This document shows positions 41,162 through 50,522 of a DNA stretch of 64,000 bases, piece after piece. The stretch is from Paramesorhizobium endophyticum. GTDB taxonomy: Bacteria > Pseudomonadota > Alphaproteobacteria > Rhizobiales > Rhizobiaceae. Both the position numbers and the translations under genes were made by a program. How positions within the stretch are numbered: the stretch's first letter is position 1; every line of letters begins with the position of its first letter. Location of the stretch: contig NZ_BMHH01000003.1 in assembly GCF_014640615.1 (NCBI RefSeq), positions 1-64,000 of the forward strand, given 5' to 3'. The notes under the pieces were generated by a model, which had not been told where the DNA came from, made no database searches, and worked only from the letters and a program-made list of their open reading frames with translations.

Positions 41162-42940
41162 ATGAATACGACAGACGATATCAAGCGCATCGTCGCCTCG
41201 ATGACTCTCGAGGAGAAAATCGGCCAGAAGATCATGCTGGATTTCATGTATTGGAACGGCGAGAAGCTGACGGCTCCGAACAGCGATATCCAGTCCCTGC
41301 TCGTCAACAACAATATCGGTGGGGTGATCCTGTTCCAGATGAACCTGAAGGATCCTACCCAGAGCAAGACTTTGACGTCCTGGCTTGCTTCGATCCAGAC
41401 GAAGCCGACGGGAACCCGGCTTTTCCTCGGTACGGACGAGGAGGGCGGGGACGTGTTCCGGCTTCCGCGCCACTATTATCCGTCCTTCTCGGGCAATATG
41501 GCGCTTGGCGCGGCGGTTTATGGCGGGGCGAGCCCCAGCCTCGCCTACCAACAGGGCAAGCGGATGGCGCAGGACTTGAAGTCGCTGCAGATCAACATGG
41601 CTTTCGCCCCTGTGGTGGACGTCAATACCAATGCGCATAACCCGGTCATCGAAGTGCGCTCATTCGGCGCGAACTGGGAATCGGTAACAAATCTCGCCGA
41701 GCAGTTGACGGCCGGCATACGCAGCGAAAAGGTGATGACCACCTACAAGCATTTTCCGGGGCATGGGGGAGCGTGGGCGGATTCGCATACGACGCTGCCG
41801 CTCATCACGCGCGATAAGCAAGATGCCTTTACCATTGATATCGCCCCTTACAAGGCGGCGATTGACAAGGGTATCGCCCCGGATCTCGTGCTGACGGCGC
41901 ATATCCAGTATCCGGCCCTCGATAAAAGCACGATCCAGGCGAGCAAGACCGGCGAGATGATCATCACCCCGGCTACCATGTCACGTGACATCCAGACAGA
42001 GCTTTTGCGCAATCAGCTGGGTTTCCGCGGCGTGACGGTTTCCGACGCGCTCAACATGGGCGCGATTACCAACTACTTCACCGAGGAGGACGCCATCTAC
42101 AGGGTGTTCGCCGCAGGCGTCGACATTTCGCTGATGCCGATTGGGATCTACAAAAAAGAGGATATGGCGCGTCTCCCCCAGTTCATCAAAACCGTGGTCG
42201 ACAAGGTCAGGGGCGGCGCGCTCCGCGAGGCCGACATCGACGCATCGGTGGAGCGGATTCTCCGCCTCAAAGCCGCCTTCGGCCTTGCCAGCGGCAGCAG
42301 CGCCTCCGTAGGCGGCGTGGAGACGGCCGTGACCGATGCGGACCCGTCCGGGATCGAAAAGGAGATCGCGGACAAGTCGGTCACGCTCCTGCGCAATGCC
42401 ACGGGCGAGCTTCCGTTCCGGTCCAACCAGACGAAGTTCTTCATTTACACGCCATATCACGAGCAGGGAGAGGGGATCGCCCAGCCGCTAAACACGTACG
42501 GATACCAGGTGAAATATGCCAAGTGGAATACCATCACCGACAACGAGCTCAATGCCAATATCAATTGGTGTGATGTATTCGTCATGGGCACGATGTCGAA
42601 AGGTCTGAACCCGGATGAAGCAGACATCGGTTGGGTAAAAGCGCTGATGCTCCGCGCCCAAAATGAGTTGAACAAGAAGGTCGTGCATGTCTCGCTGCTC
42701 GCGCCCTACGACATCATCTGGTACTATGAGATCAGAAATTGCCTTTTGACCTATGCCCGCTGGGGTTACGATGATGGCGGCTGGAACGGCCCATCGATGA
42801 AATCACTGGGGGAAATCCTGATCGGCAAGCTGAAGCCGGTGGGCAAACTGCCCGTTCCGCTCTATTGGCGCTATGACAATAACCTCAATGAGGGCGTCAT
42901 CGCCGCTCCCTATTATCTGGGTTACGGCCTGACTTATTAG
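41162..42940 (+). CDS. Glycoside hydrolase family 3 protein (NagZ-like catalytic domain)
   Basis: A 592-residue protein. The N-terminal barrel carries the GH3 motif KHFPGHGGAWADSHTTLP (about residues 194-211) and the nucleophile loop GVTVSDALNMGAI (Asp about 295). A C-terminal domain of about 220 residues follows, unlike NagZ itself, which has one domain. No clear signal peptide. Probably a beta-N-acetylglucosaminidase or related enzyme. The ATG at 41162 has GGAGG at proper distance, better than the ATG at 41156 which almost touches it. Base composition is slightly lower in GC than neighbours. Confidence 0.87.
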   Translation: MNTTDDIKRIVASMTLEEKIGQKIMLDFMYWNGEKLTAPNSDIQSLLVNNNIGGVILFQMNLKDPTQSKTLTSWLASIQTKPTGTRLFLGTDEEGGDVFRLPRHYYPSFSGNMALGAAVYGGASPSLAYQQGKRMAQDLKSLQINMAFAPVVDVNTNAHNPVIEVRSFGANWESVTNLAEQLTAGIRSEKVMTTYKHFPGHGGAWADSHTTLPLITRDKQDAFTIDIAPYKAAIDKGIAPDLVLTAHIQYPALDKSTIQASKTGEMIITPATMSRDIQTELLRNQLGFRGVTVSDALNMGAITNYFTEEDAIYRVFAAGVDISLMPIGIYKKEDMARLPQFIKTVVDKVRGGALREADIDASVERILRLKAAFGLASGSSASVGGVETAVTDADPSGIEKEIADKSVTLLRNATGELPFRSNQTKFFIYTPYHEQGEGIAQPLNTYGYQVKYAKWNTITDNELNANINWCDVFVMGTMSKGLNPDEADIGWVKALMLRAQNELNKKVVHVSLLAPYDIIWYYEIRNCLLTYARWGYDDGGWNGPSMKSLGEILIGKLKPVGKLPVPLYWRYDNNLNEGVIAAPYYLGYGLTY

Positions 42941-43063
42941 GGCGTTTCACTTTTTGATAGAAACGCTGGCAGAGGGGGCGCCTCGCGATTCCATCAAAAC
43001 ATGAAATGCTCTAAAAATCCCGCCCCAAAGGCTGGACAATCCTGAATACAGCACAAATTATCA

Positions 43064-43107
43064 GAGCGGTTCTCACTTCAAATGAATGTGAGCGCCGCTC
43101 TTTTCTT
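43064..43107 (+). terminator. Hairpin terminator after the GH3 gene
   Basis: GAGCGG and CTCAC pair with GTGAG and CCGCTC around a TTCAAATGAAT loop, followed by TTTTCTT. It lies about 125 bases past the GH3 stop and 80 bases before the dehydrogenase gene. Confidence 0.65.
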
Positions 43108-43189
43108 ATGTCGAGGCCCTTTCTTGACAATCCCCGGAATCGCTCCGAGGTTTCACCCTGACTCGAAGTAAGTCGCAAGGAGAAGTGCA

Positions 43190-44647
43190 ATGCTTCAGAA
43201 GACCAGCCATTTCATGAAACAGGCCAATCTGATCAACGGTGAATGGGTGGAGGCGGATTCCGGCGAAACCATCGACGTTATCAACCCGGCGACCGGCCTG
43301 AAGATCGGCACCGTGCCGAAATCGGGCAAGGGCGAGACGGCACGCGCCATCGAAGCGGCGGCTGCAGCCTTTGAAAGCTGGAAAAAGACGTCCGCCAGCG
43401 AGCGGGCGAAGCTGATGCGCAAGCTGCATGCATTGATTATCGAGAATCAGGATGCGCTCGCAGAACTCCTCACGCTGGAGCAGGGCAAGCCGCTGGCCGA
43501 GGCGAAGGCGGAAGTCGGCGCTTCGGCGGCCTATGTGCTGTGGTACGCGGAAGAAGCGCGGCGGGTTTATGGCGAAACGATCCCATCGCCCTGGTCCGAC
43601 CGCCGCATCATGGTGACGAAAGCGCCGGTGGGCGTGGTGGCGGCCATTACGCCGTGGAATTTCCCATCCTCGATGCTGGCGCGCAAGATCGCGCCGGCGC
43701 TGGCTTCCGGCTGCACGATCGTGACCAAGCCGGCGGAATACACGCCTTATTCCGGGCTTGCCTGGGGTGTGCTGTGCGAGGAGGCGGGCATTCCCAAGGG
43801 CGTCGTCAATATCCTCACCGGCGTCGCGTCCGAGATCGGCGGCGAGATGACGCGCAGTCCGCTGGTGCGCAAGATCACCTTCACCGGCTCCACCAGAGTG
43901 GGCAAACTGCTTCTCCGCCAAGCCGCCGATACGGTCAAGAAAGTGTCGATGGAACTGGGCGGCAACGCGCCGTTCCTTGTCTTTGACGACGCCGATCTCG
44001 ACAAGGCGGTGGAAGGCGCGATGGTGGCGAAATACCGTAATTCCGGCCAGACCTGCGTCTGCACCAACCGCTTCTATGTGCAGGCCGGGGTTTACGATGC
44101 CTTCGTCGAAAAGCTCGCGCTTGCGAGCAAAAAGCTGAAGCTTGGCAACGGCATGGACAAGGATACGCAGCAGGGGCCGCTCATCAATGAAGTTGCGGTC
44201 GAGAAAGTGGAGGAGTTGATCGAGGATGCCAAGGCCAAGGGCGCGCGGATCGTGACCGGCGGCAAGCGGTCTGACCTTGGACATACCTATTTCGAGCCGA
44301 CAGTGATTGCCGACGCCAAGCAGGATATGCGCTTTTCGAAAGAAGAAATCTTCGGCCCGGTCGCGCCGGTCTATAAGTTCGAGACCGAGCAGGAGGCGAT
44401 CGGCCTCGCCAACAGCACCGAATATGGTCTTGCCAGCTTCTTCTATACGCAGGATCTCGGCCGCGCCTTCCGGGTGCTGGAGGGGCTGAAATACGGGATG
44501 GTCGGCGTCAACGAAGGGGTCATCACGACAGTCGAGGCACCGTTCGGCGGCGTGAAGGAATCGGGCCTTGGCCGCGAAGGCGGGCATCAGGGCATCGAGG
44601 ACTATCTCGACACCAAATATGTCTGCATTGGCGGGCTGGGGATGTAA
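43190..44647 (+). CDS. gabD: NAD(P)-dependent succinate-semialdehyde dehydrogenase
   Basis: A 485-residue aldehyde dehydrogenase. Catalytic motifs: MELGGNAPF with Glu (about 260) and SGQTCVCTNRFYV with the nucleophilic Cys (about 293), plus FTGSTRVGKLL and TPWNFPSSMLARKIAPAL. The CVC arrangement after QT and the C-terminal YGMVGVNEG with APFGGVKESGLGREGG are typical of GabD, which turns succinate semialdehyde into succinate in GABA breakdown. AAGGAG precedes the ATG. Confidence 0.93.
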   Translation: MLQKTSHFMKQANLINGEWVEADSGETIDVINPATGLKIGTVPKSGKGETARAIEAAAAAFESWKKTSASERAKLMRKLHALIIENQDALAELLTLEQGKPLAEAKAEVGASAAYVLWYAEEARRVYGETIPSPWSDRRIMVTKAPVGVVAAITPWNFPSSMLARKIAPALASGCTIVTKPAEYTPYSGLAWGVLCEEAGIPKGVVNILTGVASEIGGEMTRSPLVRKITFTGSTRVGKLLLRQAADTVKKVSMELGGNAPFLVFDDADLDKAVEGAMVAKYRNSGQTCVCTNRFYVQAGVYDAFVEKLALASKKLKLGNGMDKDTQQGPLINEVAVEKVEELIEDAKAKGARIVTGGKRSDLGHTYFEPTVIADAKQDMRFSKEEIFGPVAPVYKFETEQEAIGLANSTEYGLASFFYTQDLGRAFRVLEGLKYGMVGVNEGVITTVEAPFGGVKESGLGREGGHQGIEDYLDTKYVCIGGLGM

Positions 44648-44720
44648 GTGAGATAGGGAATAGTGAGATAGTAAGTAGCAGGCTTCATCTATCTCACAGT
44701 TCACTACTCACTATCTCACT
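44648..44720. repeat. Family F hairpin
   Basis: GTGAGATAGGGAATAGTGAG on the left and TCACTACTCACTATCTCAC on the right with an inner AGCAGGCTTC. It fills most of the 91-base gap between gabD and galM. Confidence 0.8.
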
Positions 44721-44738
44721 GCAAAGGATTTTCTCATC

Positions 44739-45755
44739 GTGACATCAGAGATTTTCGGAGAGACGCCGGATGGCGAGGTGGTGCATCGCATCACCCTTAC
44801 CGGCGGGGGATTGACCGCGAAGGTGCTTACCTATGGCGCGGCGGTTCAGGATTTGCGGCTGGAGGGCCATGAGCCGTCGCTGGTGCTTGGCTATGAGGAC
44901 TTCGCCGACTATCCGGCGCATTCTCCGCATATGGGGGCGATTGCAGGGCGCTCGGCCAACCGCATCCGCAACGGCACATTCACCATCGACGACCAGACTT
45001 ACGAGGTGGACCGCAATTTCCTCGGCCAGCACAATCTGCATGGCGGGCGCAAGGGCCTCGGCAAGCGCGTCTGGCGGGTGACGGGCGAGGGGCGGGATTT
45101 CGTCACCCTCGCGATCCGCGCCGCAGACGGCGAGATGGGCTTTCCCGGCAATCTCAACGTCCACTGCACCTATATGCTGAGCCCCGAGGGGACGCTGGTG
45201 GTGCGGCTCGAGGCGGTGACCGACAAGCCGACGATCTGCAATCTGATCCACCACAGCTATTTCAACCTCGACGATGGCGGCGAGGCGGATATTCTGGATC
45301 ATCAGGTAATGATAGGGGCTGAGGCCTATCTGCCTGCCAACGAAGCGCTGATGCCTGATGGACGCGTGTTGCCTGTCGAGGGCACGGACTATGATTTCCG
45401 TCAGTTCCGTGCCGTGCGGAGGGAGCGGGACGGCGCGCAGGTGGTCTATGACAATAATTTCTGCCTGGCAGCAGCGCGCGGCCCGCTCAGGTGGTGCGCG
45501 GCGGCGAAGGGCGCGAAATCGGGCATCCGCCTCGATGTGTCGACTACCGAGCCGGGGGTGCAGTTCTATGCGGGCAACACCGTGGCGCGGCCTGCGGTGG
45601 GGCTGACCGGCAAACCGTATGAGAATTACGCCGGGCTATGCTTCGAGCCGCAGATATGGCCGGATTCGCCGAGCTTCCCGTACTTCCCGCAGGCGGTGCT
45701 GAGGCCGGGCGAGGTTTATTCGCAGACGACGCAGTATCGGTTCAGCAAAGAATAA
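44739..45755 (+). CDS. galM: Aldose 1-epimerase (galactose mutarotase)
   Basis: A 338-residue GalM-type enzyme interconverting alpha and beta forms of sugars. Key residues: NRIRNGTFTIDD with HNLHGG near residue 95, the catalytic His in CNLIHHSYFNL (about 170) and the catalytic Glu in CFEPQIWPDSP (about 307). It starts with GTG behind AAGGA. Confidence 0.92.
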   Translation: MTSEIFGETPDGEVVHRITLTGGGLTAKVLTYGAAVQDLRLEGHEPSLVLGYEDFADYPAHSPHMGAIAGRSANRIRNGTFTIDDQTYEVDRNFLGQHNLHGGRKGLGKRVWRVTGEGRDFVTLAIRAADGEMGFPGNLNVHCTYMLSPEGTLVVRLEAVTDKPTICNLIHHSYFNLDDGGEADILDHQVMIGAEAYLPANEALMPDGRVLPVEGTDYDFRQFRAVRRERDGAQVVYDNNFCLAAARGPLRWCAAAKGAKSGIRLDVSTTEPGVQFYAGNTVARPAVGLTGKPYENYAGLCFEPQIWPDSPSFPYFPQAVLRPGEVYSQTTQYRFSKE

Positions 45756-45792
45756 GCGCGCCGGTCGTGGTCCCCGCGCGCGAGGTCTTGCA

Positions 45793-46269
45793 TCAGGTAT
45801 TTGTCAAGACGGAAGCTGTCGGATAAGGACCGTAGATGTAAGCTCCCGGAATACTGCCAATGAAATAATCGACATAGGAATGCAAGTAGGGGGGAACTTT
45901 TGTTGCGATTGCGGCAAAACCTTCGGCATATTCTCGAGGTAATCTGGCTTCGGTTTTTACTATCGAACTGGCGAGCGTGGTGTTGATGATATAATCCGGG
46001 TTTGGGGGGCCATCCGCTCTTCTTTCGGACGTGCCTCTTACATAGCCGTTCATATAGAACAGAAAGGTAACTGGCTGGCCGCGATAATTTACCAGATAGG
46101 GCAGACTGACCGCAAGCCCCTCTCCCGACTTAAGCGAATTAGTATCGATAATGCCGCCGGTTTGATATAAAATACTCACTCTTGGCAAGTTGGTGGCTCG
46201 GGTGCCATCTTGCGGAGCAAGAGGCGGTCTATTTTCTTCGGAAGAATTTTCGGTATTACTGTTAGCCAT
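45793..46269 (-). CDS. Hypothetical protein, AT-rich orphan
   Basis: A 158-residue protein I do not recognise. The first 30 residues are polar and disordered-looking (rich in Asn, Ser, Glu, Pro). The rest has mixed beta-like hydrophobic stretches with many Tyr. There is no signal peptide, membrane segment or Cys pair. GGGAGG lies just before the ATG, which supports translation. Base composition is well below that of galM and the kinase next to it, so it probably came by transfer. It stands alone, convergent with galM. Confidence 0.6.
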   Translation of the reverse strand: MANSNTENSSEENRPPLAPQDGTRATNLPRVSILYQTGGIIDTNSLKSGEGLAVSLPYLVNYRGQPVTFLFYMNGYVRGTSERRADGPPNPDYIINTTLASSIVKTEARLPREYAEGFAAIATKVPPYLHSYVDYFIGSIPGAYIYGPYPTASVLTNT

Positions 46270-46559
46270 GTTGGCCTCCCTGAATATTTATAAAACCCAA
46301 GAATATCGGCGTTTCAACCATCGGGCGTATACTTAGGCGCGTTACGTTTAATGCATCCATGCAGCGCGCTTTAGGCTTTTGTTTTTTAAGCATGTCTTGC
46401 TCAGAACCGGTCCCCGCTTTTGGTAGACACACTCTAACATTATCGAGCTTACATTATCGATATCAACTTTCAGATGCAAGCGCGTTTATTATACCCGTTG
46501 AGATTGTGGATTTTATGATGAATATTCTCCAAACGAGACATCGTTATCCGTTCGCGGCT
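46270..46559. other. AT-rich intergenic stretch
   Basis: About 290 bases upstream of the orphan gene with low GC and no gene that I can support. It is followed by a family D repeat. Confidence 0.4.
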
Positions 46560-46695
46560 CGTTCCCCCTTCGACAAGCTTAGGGCACGAGCACCACAAGA
46601 TGAGGGCTACCGGAGCGCCAGTACCCTTCATCCGCATGGTGAGGTGCGAATGAAGCGCAGCGGAATTCGCCTCGAACCACGAGGATGAAGGGTCC
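46560..46695. repeat. Family D paired repeat
   Basis: A first part CGTTCCCCCTTCGACAAGCT then TAGGGCACGAG, and a second CCGCATGGTGAGGTGCGAAT then GGAATTCGCCTCGAACCACG. The second part is almost identical to the copy at the end of cobK. Confidence 0.8.
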
Positions 46696-46729
46696 CAGGA
46701 AATATCATCGTTTCCATCAAACGAGGGCT

Positions 46730-47647
46730 CTAAGCCTCAAACGCCTCCCGCGCCTCTTCCATCGGCGCCAGCGCGCCATGGAATTCCACGACACGCGCTG
46801 CCACCGCATGGGCGCGTTTGGCGGCTTCGGTGGGCGCAAAGTCGCGCAGCCGCGCGGTGAGGTAAGCGCCGTTGAAACTATCGCCCGCGCCGGTCGTATC
46901 CACCGCCTTGGCCGTCACGGCGGGTATCCGTTCTTCACCGGCCTCGGTCAGCAGCAGGGCCGGGCTGGTGCCGTCCTTCACCACGATTTCCTTGACGCCC
47001 AGGCCTGCTATGCGCCGGGCCGTCGCCTCGGGCGAGGCGTCTCCGAACAGATCCTTCTCATCCGGAAAGGTGGGGAGGGCTATGTCGGTGAGCCGCATGG
47101 CCTCGCCGATGACGGTGCGGGCGGTTTCGATATCATCCCACAGCCGGGCGCGGTAATTCGGGTCGAAGGCGATGCGGCTGCCATTGCCGCGCGCTTTTGC
47201 AATGGCGCCGAACAGTGTTTCGCGATCCGCCGGGGCGAGGATGGCGAGGGTAATGCCGGAGAAATAGACGATGTCGCGGCCATTCAGGCTGGCTGCCAGC
47301 GTTTGATCATCGTTCGCGAGCTTGCGCGCGGCGGCGTCGGCTCGCCAGTAGGTAAAGGAGCGCTCCGCACCGTCGAGCGTGATCGCATAAAGGCCGGGGC
47401 GGGCACCCGGTATGATCGGGCTGCGGGCGGTTCCAATGCCGTTTTCGGCAAAGAAATTGCGCTGTTTGACCGAGAAAGGATCATCGCCGAAAGCGCTGAC
47501 ATAATCGACCGGGTAGTCGGAGGCCGATAGCGCGCGGACATACCATGTTGTGTTGAACGTATCGCCGGCAAAGCCCATGCGCCACATATCGCCCGCCGCG
47601 CCCGAAAGCTCGATCATGCACTCGCCGATGGATGCAAATCCGCCCAC
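46730..47647 (-). CDS. PfkB-family sugar kinase, KdgK-like
   Basis: A 305-residue ribokinase-fold enzyme. The N-terminal IGECMIELSG, GFAGDTFNTTWYVRAL and the PfkB signature DTTGAGDSFNGAYL with catalytic Asp (about 249) are clear. The start with IGECM and the GDTFNT motif suit 2-keto-3-deoxygluconate kinase. The GTG at 47647 sits 8 bases after GGAGG and is preferred to an upstream start at 47671. Confidence 0.87.
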   Translation of the reverse strand: MGGFASIGECMIELSGAAGDMWRMGFAGDTFNTTWYVRALSASDYPVDYVSAFGDDPFSVKQRNFFAENGIGTARSPIIPGARPGLYAITLDGAERSFTYWRADAAARKLANDDQTLAASLNGRDIVYFSGITLAILAPADRETLFGAIAKARGNGSRIAFDPNYRARLWDDIETARTVIGEAMRLTDIALPTFPDEKDLFGDASPEATARRIAGLGVKEIVVKDGTSPALLLTEAGEERIPAVTAKAVDTTGAGDSFNGAYLTARLRDFAPTEAAKRAHAVAARVVEFHGALAPMEEAREAFEA

Positions 47648-47746
47648 TGTCTGTCCTCCGCGTCTACCCAAACAATGGGGCTTATACGGGATTTTGTTGG
47701 CATGTCATATTCGGCATGTAACAAAAAGGGGAACAAGGATTCGACC

Positions 47747-48469
47747 ATGCGCTATGCGATCTATTTCACCCCGCCGGCCGGGGATCCGCTGACGAAAGTG
47801 GCCGCCAACTGGCTTGGCCGCAATGCATTCAGCGGCGAAGCCGTCAAGGCACCGGCAATCCGCTCCTTCGAGCCGGAGGAGGTTTGGCAACTTACGGAAG
47901 AGCCGCGCCGCTACGGTTTCCACAGCACGCTGAAGGCGCCTTTCCGGCTTCACGAGACTGTTACCGAGCGCGATCTTCTCTCTGCGCTGATGCACTTCGC
48001 CTCGTCGGTCGCGCCCGTCACCATTCCCCGGCTCCATGTCACGGCGCTTGGGGACTTCTTCGCGCTTACGCCCGAGGAAGCGGTGCCGGAGCTCGACCAG
48101 CTCGCGAACGATATCGTCGTCGCCTTCGACCGCTTCCGCGCGCCGATGACTGAAAAGGAGCGCACCAAGCGCAAACCTGAAAGTTTAAGTATTTCCCAGT
48201 TGAGCAATCTCGACAGGTGGGGTTATCCTTATGTGTTCGATGACTTCCGTTTCCACATGACATTGACGGGGCGTGTCGCGGAGAAGGATAGACTTCGCGT
48301 CGCGCGAATGCTGGATACGTTTTTCGAGCCGGTGCTGAGCGAGCCGGTGGAGGTGAACCATCTGGCGCTGTTCGTGGAGGCGGAACCCGGCGCGCCGTTC
48401 GAGGTTCATTCCCTGCATCCGCTGGCCATGCCGCTGACCGGAGCAGGGCGGCCCAAGAAGAGTGCCTGA
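47747..48469 (+). CDS. DUF1045 phosphonate-operon protein (2H phosphoesterase fold)
   Basis: A 240-residue protein of the family usually found with phnM and phnN. Two H-x-T/S motifs mark the 2H phosphoesterase fold: YGFHSTLKAPFRL (about 61-73) and FRFHMTLTGRV (about 167-177). It probably acts on a cyclic ribose phosphate in the C-P lyase route, but activity is not established. AAGGA precedes the ATG at 47747. PhnM starts 45 bases after its stop. Confidence 0.88.
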   Translation: MRYAIYFTPPAGDPLTKVAANWLGRNAFSGEAVKAPAIRSFEPEEVWQLTEEPRRYGFHSTLKAPFRLHETVTERDLLSALMHFASSVAPVTIPRLHVTALGDFFALTPEEAVPELDQLANDIVVAFDRFRAPMTEKERTKRKPESLSISQLSNLDRWGYPYVFDDFRFHMTLTGRVAEKDRLRVARMLDTFFEPVLSEPVEVNHLALFVEAEPGAPFEVHSLHPLAMPLTGAGRPKKSA

Positions 48470-48514
48470 CAAGGGTTTGCGCTCGACCGAGCGCCTGAAA
48501 GAAAAGTGCATGAT

Positions 48515-49831
48515 ATGTCTCACGAATTCATACTGAAAAATGCCCGCATCATCCTCGGCGACGAGGTATTGGCGGGCTCCGTCCTGATCCGTGACGGACG
48601 GATTGCCGACATTTCCGAAGGAAACATTGCCGCCGGCGAGGATATGGAGGGCGATTTCCTCACGCCGGGCCTCGTCGAGCTCCACACCGACCATCTGGAG
48701 GGGCATTACGCGCCGCGCCCGAAGGTGCGCTGGAACCCCGTCGCCGCGGTGCAGGCGCATGACGCGCAGATATCAGCTTCCGGTATCACCACGGTGTTCG
48801 ACGCGCTGCGTGTCGGCCTCGATGCGGAGGCGGAGGTGGGCGTCGAGGACATGCGCGTGCTGGCAGGGGCGATTCTGGACAGCATCGAGGCAAAGCGGCT
48901 GCGCGCCGACCATTTCCTGCATCTGCGCTGCGAGGTTTCGGCACCCGACTGCCTCGATGCCTTCTCGCTGCTTAAGGATAATGAGCGGGTGCGCATGGCG
49001 TCGCTGATGGACCATGCGCCCGGGCAGCGGCAGTTCGCCGACCCGGAGGCCTACCGCGTCTATTACATGCGCAAGATGAAAGCCTCGGAGGAGGAGTTCC
49101 GGCAATATTGCGAAAGGCGCATGGCCGATTCGATGCGCAACTCGGCGGCGAACCGCAAGGCGATCTCCGAAGCCTGCCATCAACGCGGCATCGTGCTTGC
49201 CAGCCATGACGACGCGACCGTAGCCCATGTGGAGGAGGCGGCGGAGCAGGGCATTCGCGTGGCGGAGTTCCCGACCACGGTAAGCGCCGCCAGCGCCTCG
49301 AAGGGGGCGGGGCTGGCGGTGCTGATGGGCGCGCCCAATGTGGTGCGCGGCGGCTCGCATTCCGGCAATGTTTCCGCCCGCGAACTGGCGGAGAGGGGCT
49401 ACCTCGACATTCTTTCGTCCGACTACATTCCGTTCAGCCTGATGCAGGCGGCATTTTTCCTTGGTGATGTGGTGGACGGCATCACGCTGCCACAGGCCAT
49501 GCGGCTTGTCTCGAAGAACCCGGCGGAGGCCGTGGGGCTGGATGATCGCGGCGAGATCGCGGTGGGCAAGCGCGCCGATCTGGTGCGGGTGAGGGCCCCC
49601 GCCAGCGACCGCAGGGAGCTTAAGGGCGGGGCAGCAGGGGCCCCCGCCAGCGACCGCAGGGAGCTTAAGGGCGGGGCAGCAGGGGCCCTCGCCAGCGACC
49701 GCAGGGAGCTTAAGGGCGGGGCAGGGGGACCCGCCAGCGACCGCAGGGAGCTTAAGGGCGGGGCAGATAAGGCCATGGACCATGTGCCGGTCGTCCGCAC
49801 GGTGTGGCGCGAAGGGGAGCGGGTGATATGA
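48515..49831 (+). CDS. phnM: Alpha-D-ribose 1-methylphosphonate 5-triphosphate diphosphatase with tandem repeat insert
   Basis: A 438-residue amidohydrolase-fold enzyme that removes diphosphate from the C-P lyase intermediate. Metal-binding motif GLVELHTDHLEGHY (about 53-66), SHDDATVAHV with paired His and Asp, and SSDYIPFSLMQAAF with the late Asp are seen. Residues 361-418 consist of four copies of a 13 to 15-residue unit (core ASDRRELKGGA) inserted between LVRVRAP and VPVVRTVWREG, which are adjacent in ordinary PhnM. The ATG at 48515 is preferred; a GTG at 48506 is possible. The stop overlaps phnN. Confidence 0.93.
   Translation: MSHEFILKNARIILGDEVLAGSVLIRDGRIADISEGNIAAGEDMEGDFLTPGLVELHTDHLEGHYAPRPKVRWNPVAAVQAHDAQISASGITTVFDALRVGLDAEAEVGVEDMRVLAGAILDSIEAKRLRADHFLHLRCEVSAPDCLDAFSLLKDNERVRMASLMDHAPGQRQFADPEAYRVYYMRKMKASEEEFRQYCERRMADSMRNSAANRKAISEACHQRGIVLASHDDATVAHVEEAAEQGIRVAEFPTTVSAASASKGAGLAVLMGAPNVVRGGSHSGNVSARELAERGYLDILSSDYIPFSLMQAAFFLGDVVDGITLPQAMRLVSKNPAEAVGLDDRGEIAVGKRADLVRVRAPASDRRELKGGAAGAPASDRRELKGGAAGALASDRRELKGGAGGPASDRRELKGGADKAMDHVPVVRTVWREGERVI
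49595..49768 (+). repeat. Tandem 45-bp repeat inside phnM (four units)
   Basis: Units begin at 49595, 49640, 49685 and 49730. The core GCCAGCGACCGCAGGGAGCT then TAAGGGCGGGGCA is identical in all four. The last unit is shortened to 39 bases. All units keep the phnM frame. Confidence 0.95.
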
Positions 49832-50454
49832 TCGCGGCTGGTTGCATTGAGCGTGCCCTGGACGAGATGCGCCCCCTGCGCAATGGCGTCTTTATCGCCG
49901 TGGTGGGCCCAAGCGGTTCGGGAAAGGACACCATCCTGACTTATGCGCGGGAGCGCCTGCAGGGGCGCCCGGAATTCCATTTCGTGCGGCGGATCGTGAC
50001 GCGGGATTCGGTCGGCGACGCGGAGGAGCACGATACGCTCACCGAGGCGGCCTTCGACGCGGCGCTGGAGAAGGGTGCGTTCAGCCTCTCCTGGAACGCG
50101 CATGGCCTGCGCTATGCGCTGCCGAAATCCGTCGACCACCATGTGGAAAACGGTGCGGTGGTTGTCGCCAATGTCTCGCGCAGCGTCCTCGACGAGATCG
50201 GCTCCATCTACGCCAATGTCCGGGTGGTGCATCTCCACGCCTCACCCGACGTGCTGGCGCGCCGCCTCGCGCAGCGCGGACGCGAGGACGCAGCGGCGAT
50301 CGAGGAACGGCTCAGGCGCAGCGCCAAGGCCATGGCTCACCGCGACGGGGCGATCATGCTTGATAATTCCGGGCCGGTGGAGGTGGCGGGGGAGAGGTTC
50401 ATCGCGATATTGGAGAAGGCGGCTGCCTTCGCGACGGTGTGCGGGCAGATTTGA
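49828..50454 (+). CDS. phnN: Ribose 1,5-bisphosphate phosphokinase
   Basis: A 208-residue kinase with guanylate-kinase fold that makes PRPP from ribose 1,5-bisphosphate. The P-loop VVGPSGSGKDTIL (about 28-40), FVRRIVTRDS and LSWNAHGLRYALP are characteristic. The ATG at 49828 overlaps the phnM stop (ATGA). The core C-P lyase genes (phnG to phnL) are not in this window. Confidence 0.93.
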   Translation: MIAAGCIERALDEMRPLRNGVFIAVVGPSGSGKDTILTYARERLQGRPEFHFVRRIVTRDSVGDAEEHDTLTEAAFDAALEKGAFSLSWNAHGLRYALPKSVDHHVENGAVVVANVSRSVLDEIGSIYANVRVVHLHASPDVLARRLAQRGREDAAAIEERLRRSAKAMAHRDGAIMLDNSGPVEVAGERFIAILEKAAAFATVCGQI

Positions 50455-50500
50455 ACCATTGAATGGTAGTGTAAAGCTTGATCATGGTGTCAGTATTATT

Positions 50501-50522
50501 ATATGACTACCGGTAGTCATAT
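50501..50522. promoter_or_regulatory. Perfect 22-bp palindrome, likely Phd operator
   Basis: ATATGACTACCGGTAGTCAT then AT: a perfect palindrome that ends one base before the GGAGG of the antitoxin gene. Its place and symmetry suit autoregulation by the antitoxin-toxin complex. Confidence 0.75.

Noticed and set aside
43106-44704. 532-codon minus-strand frame opposite gabD
   Set aside because: Antisense to a clear aldehyde dehydrogenase; no motif.
49595-49768. Possible CRISPR array
   Set aside because: Units are directly adjacent without unique spacers and lie inside phnM; they are a minisatellite.
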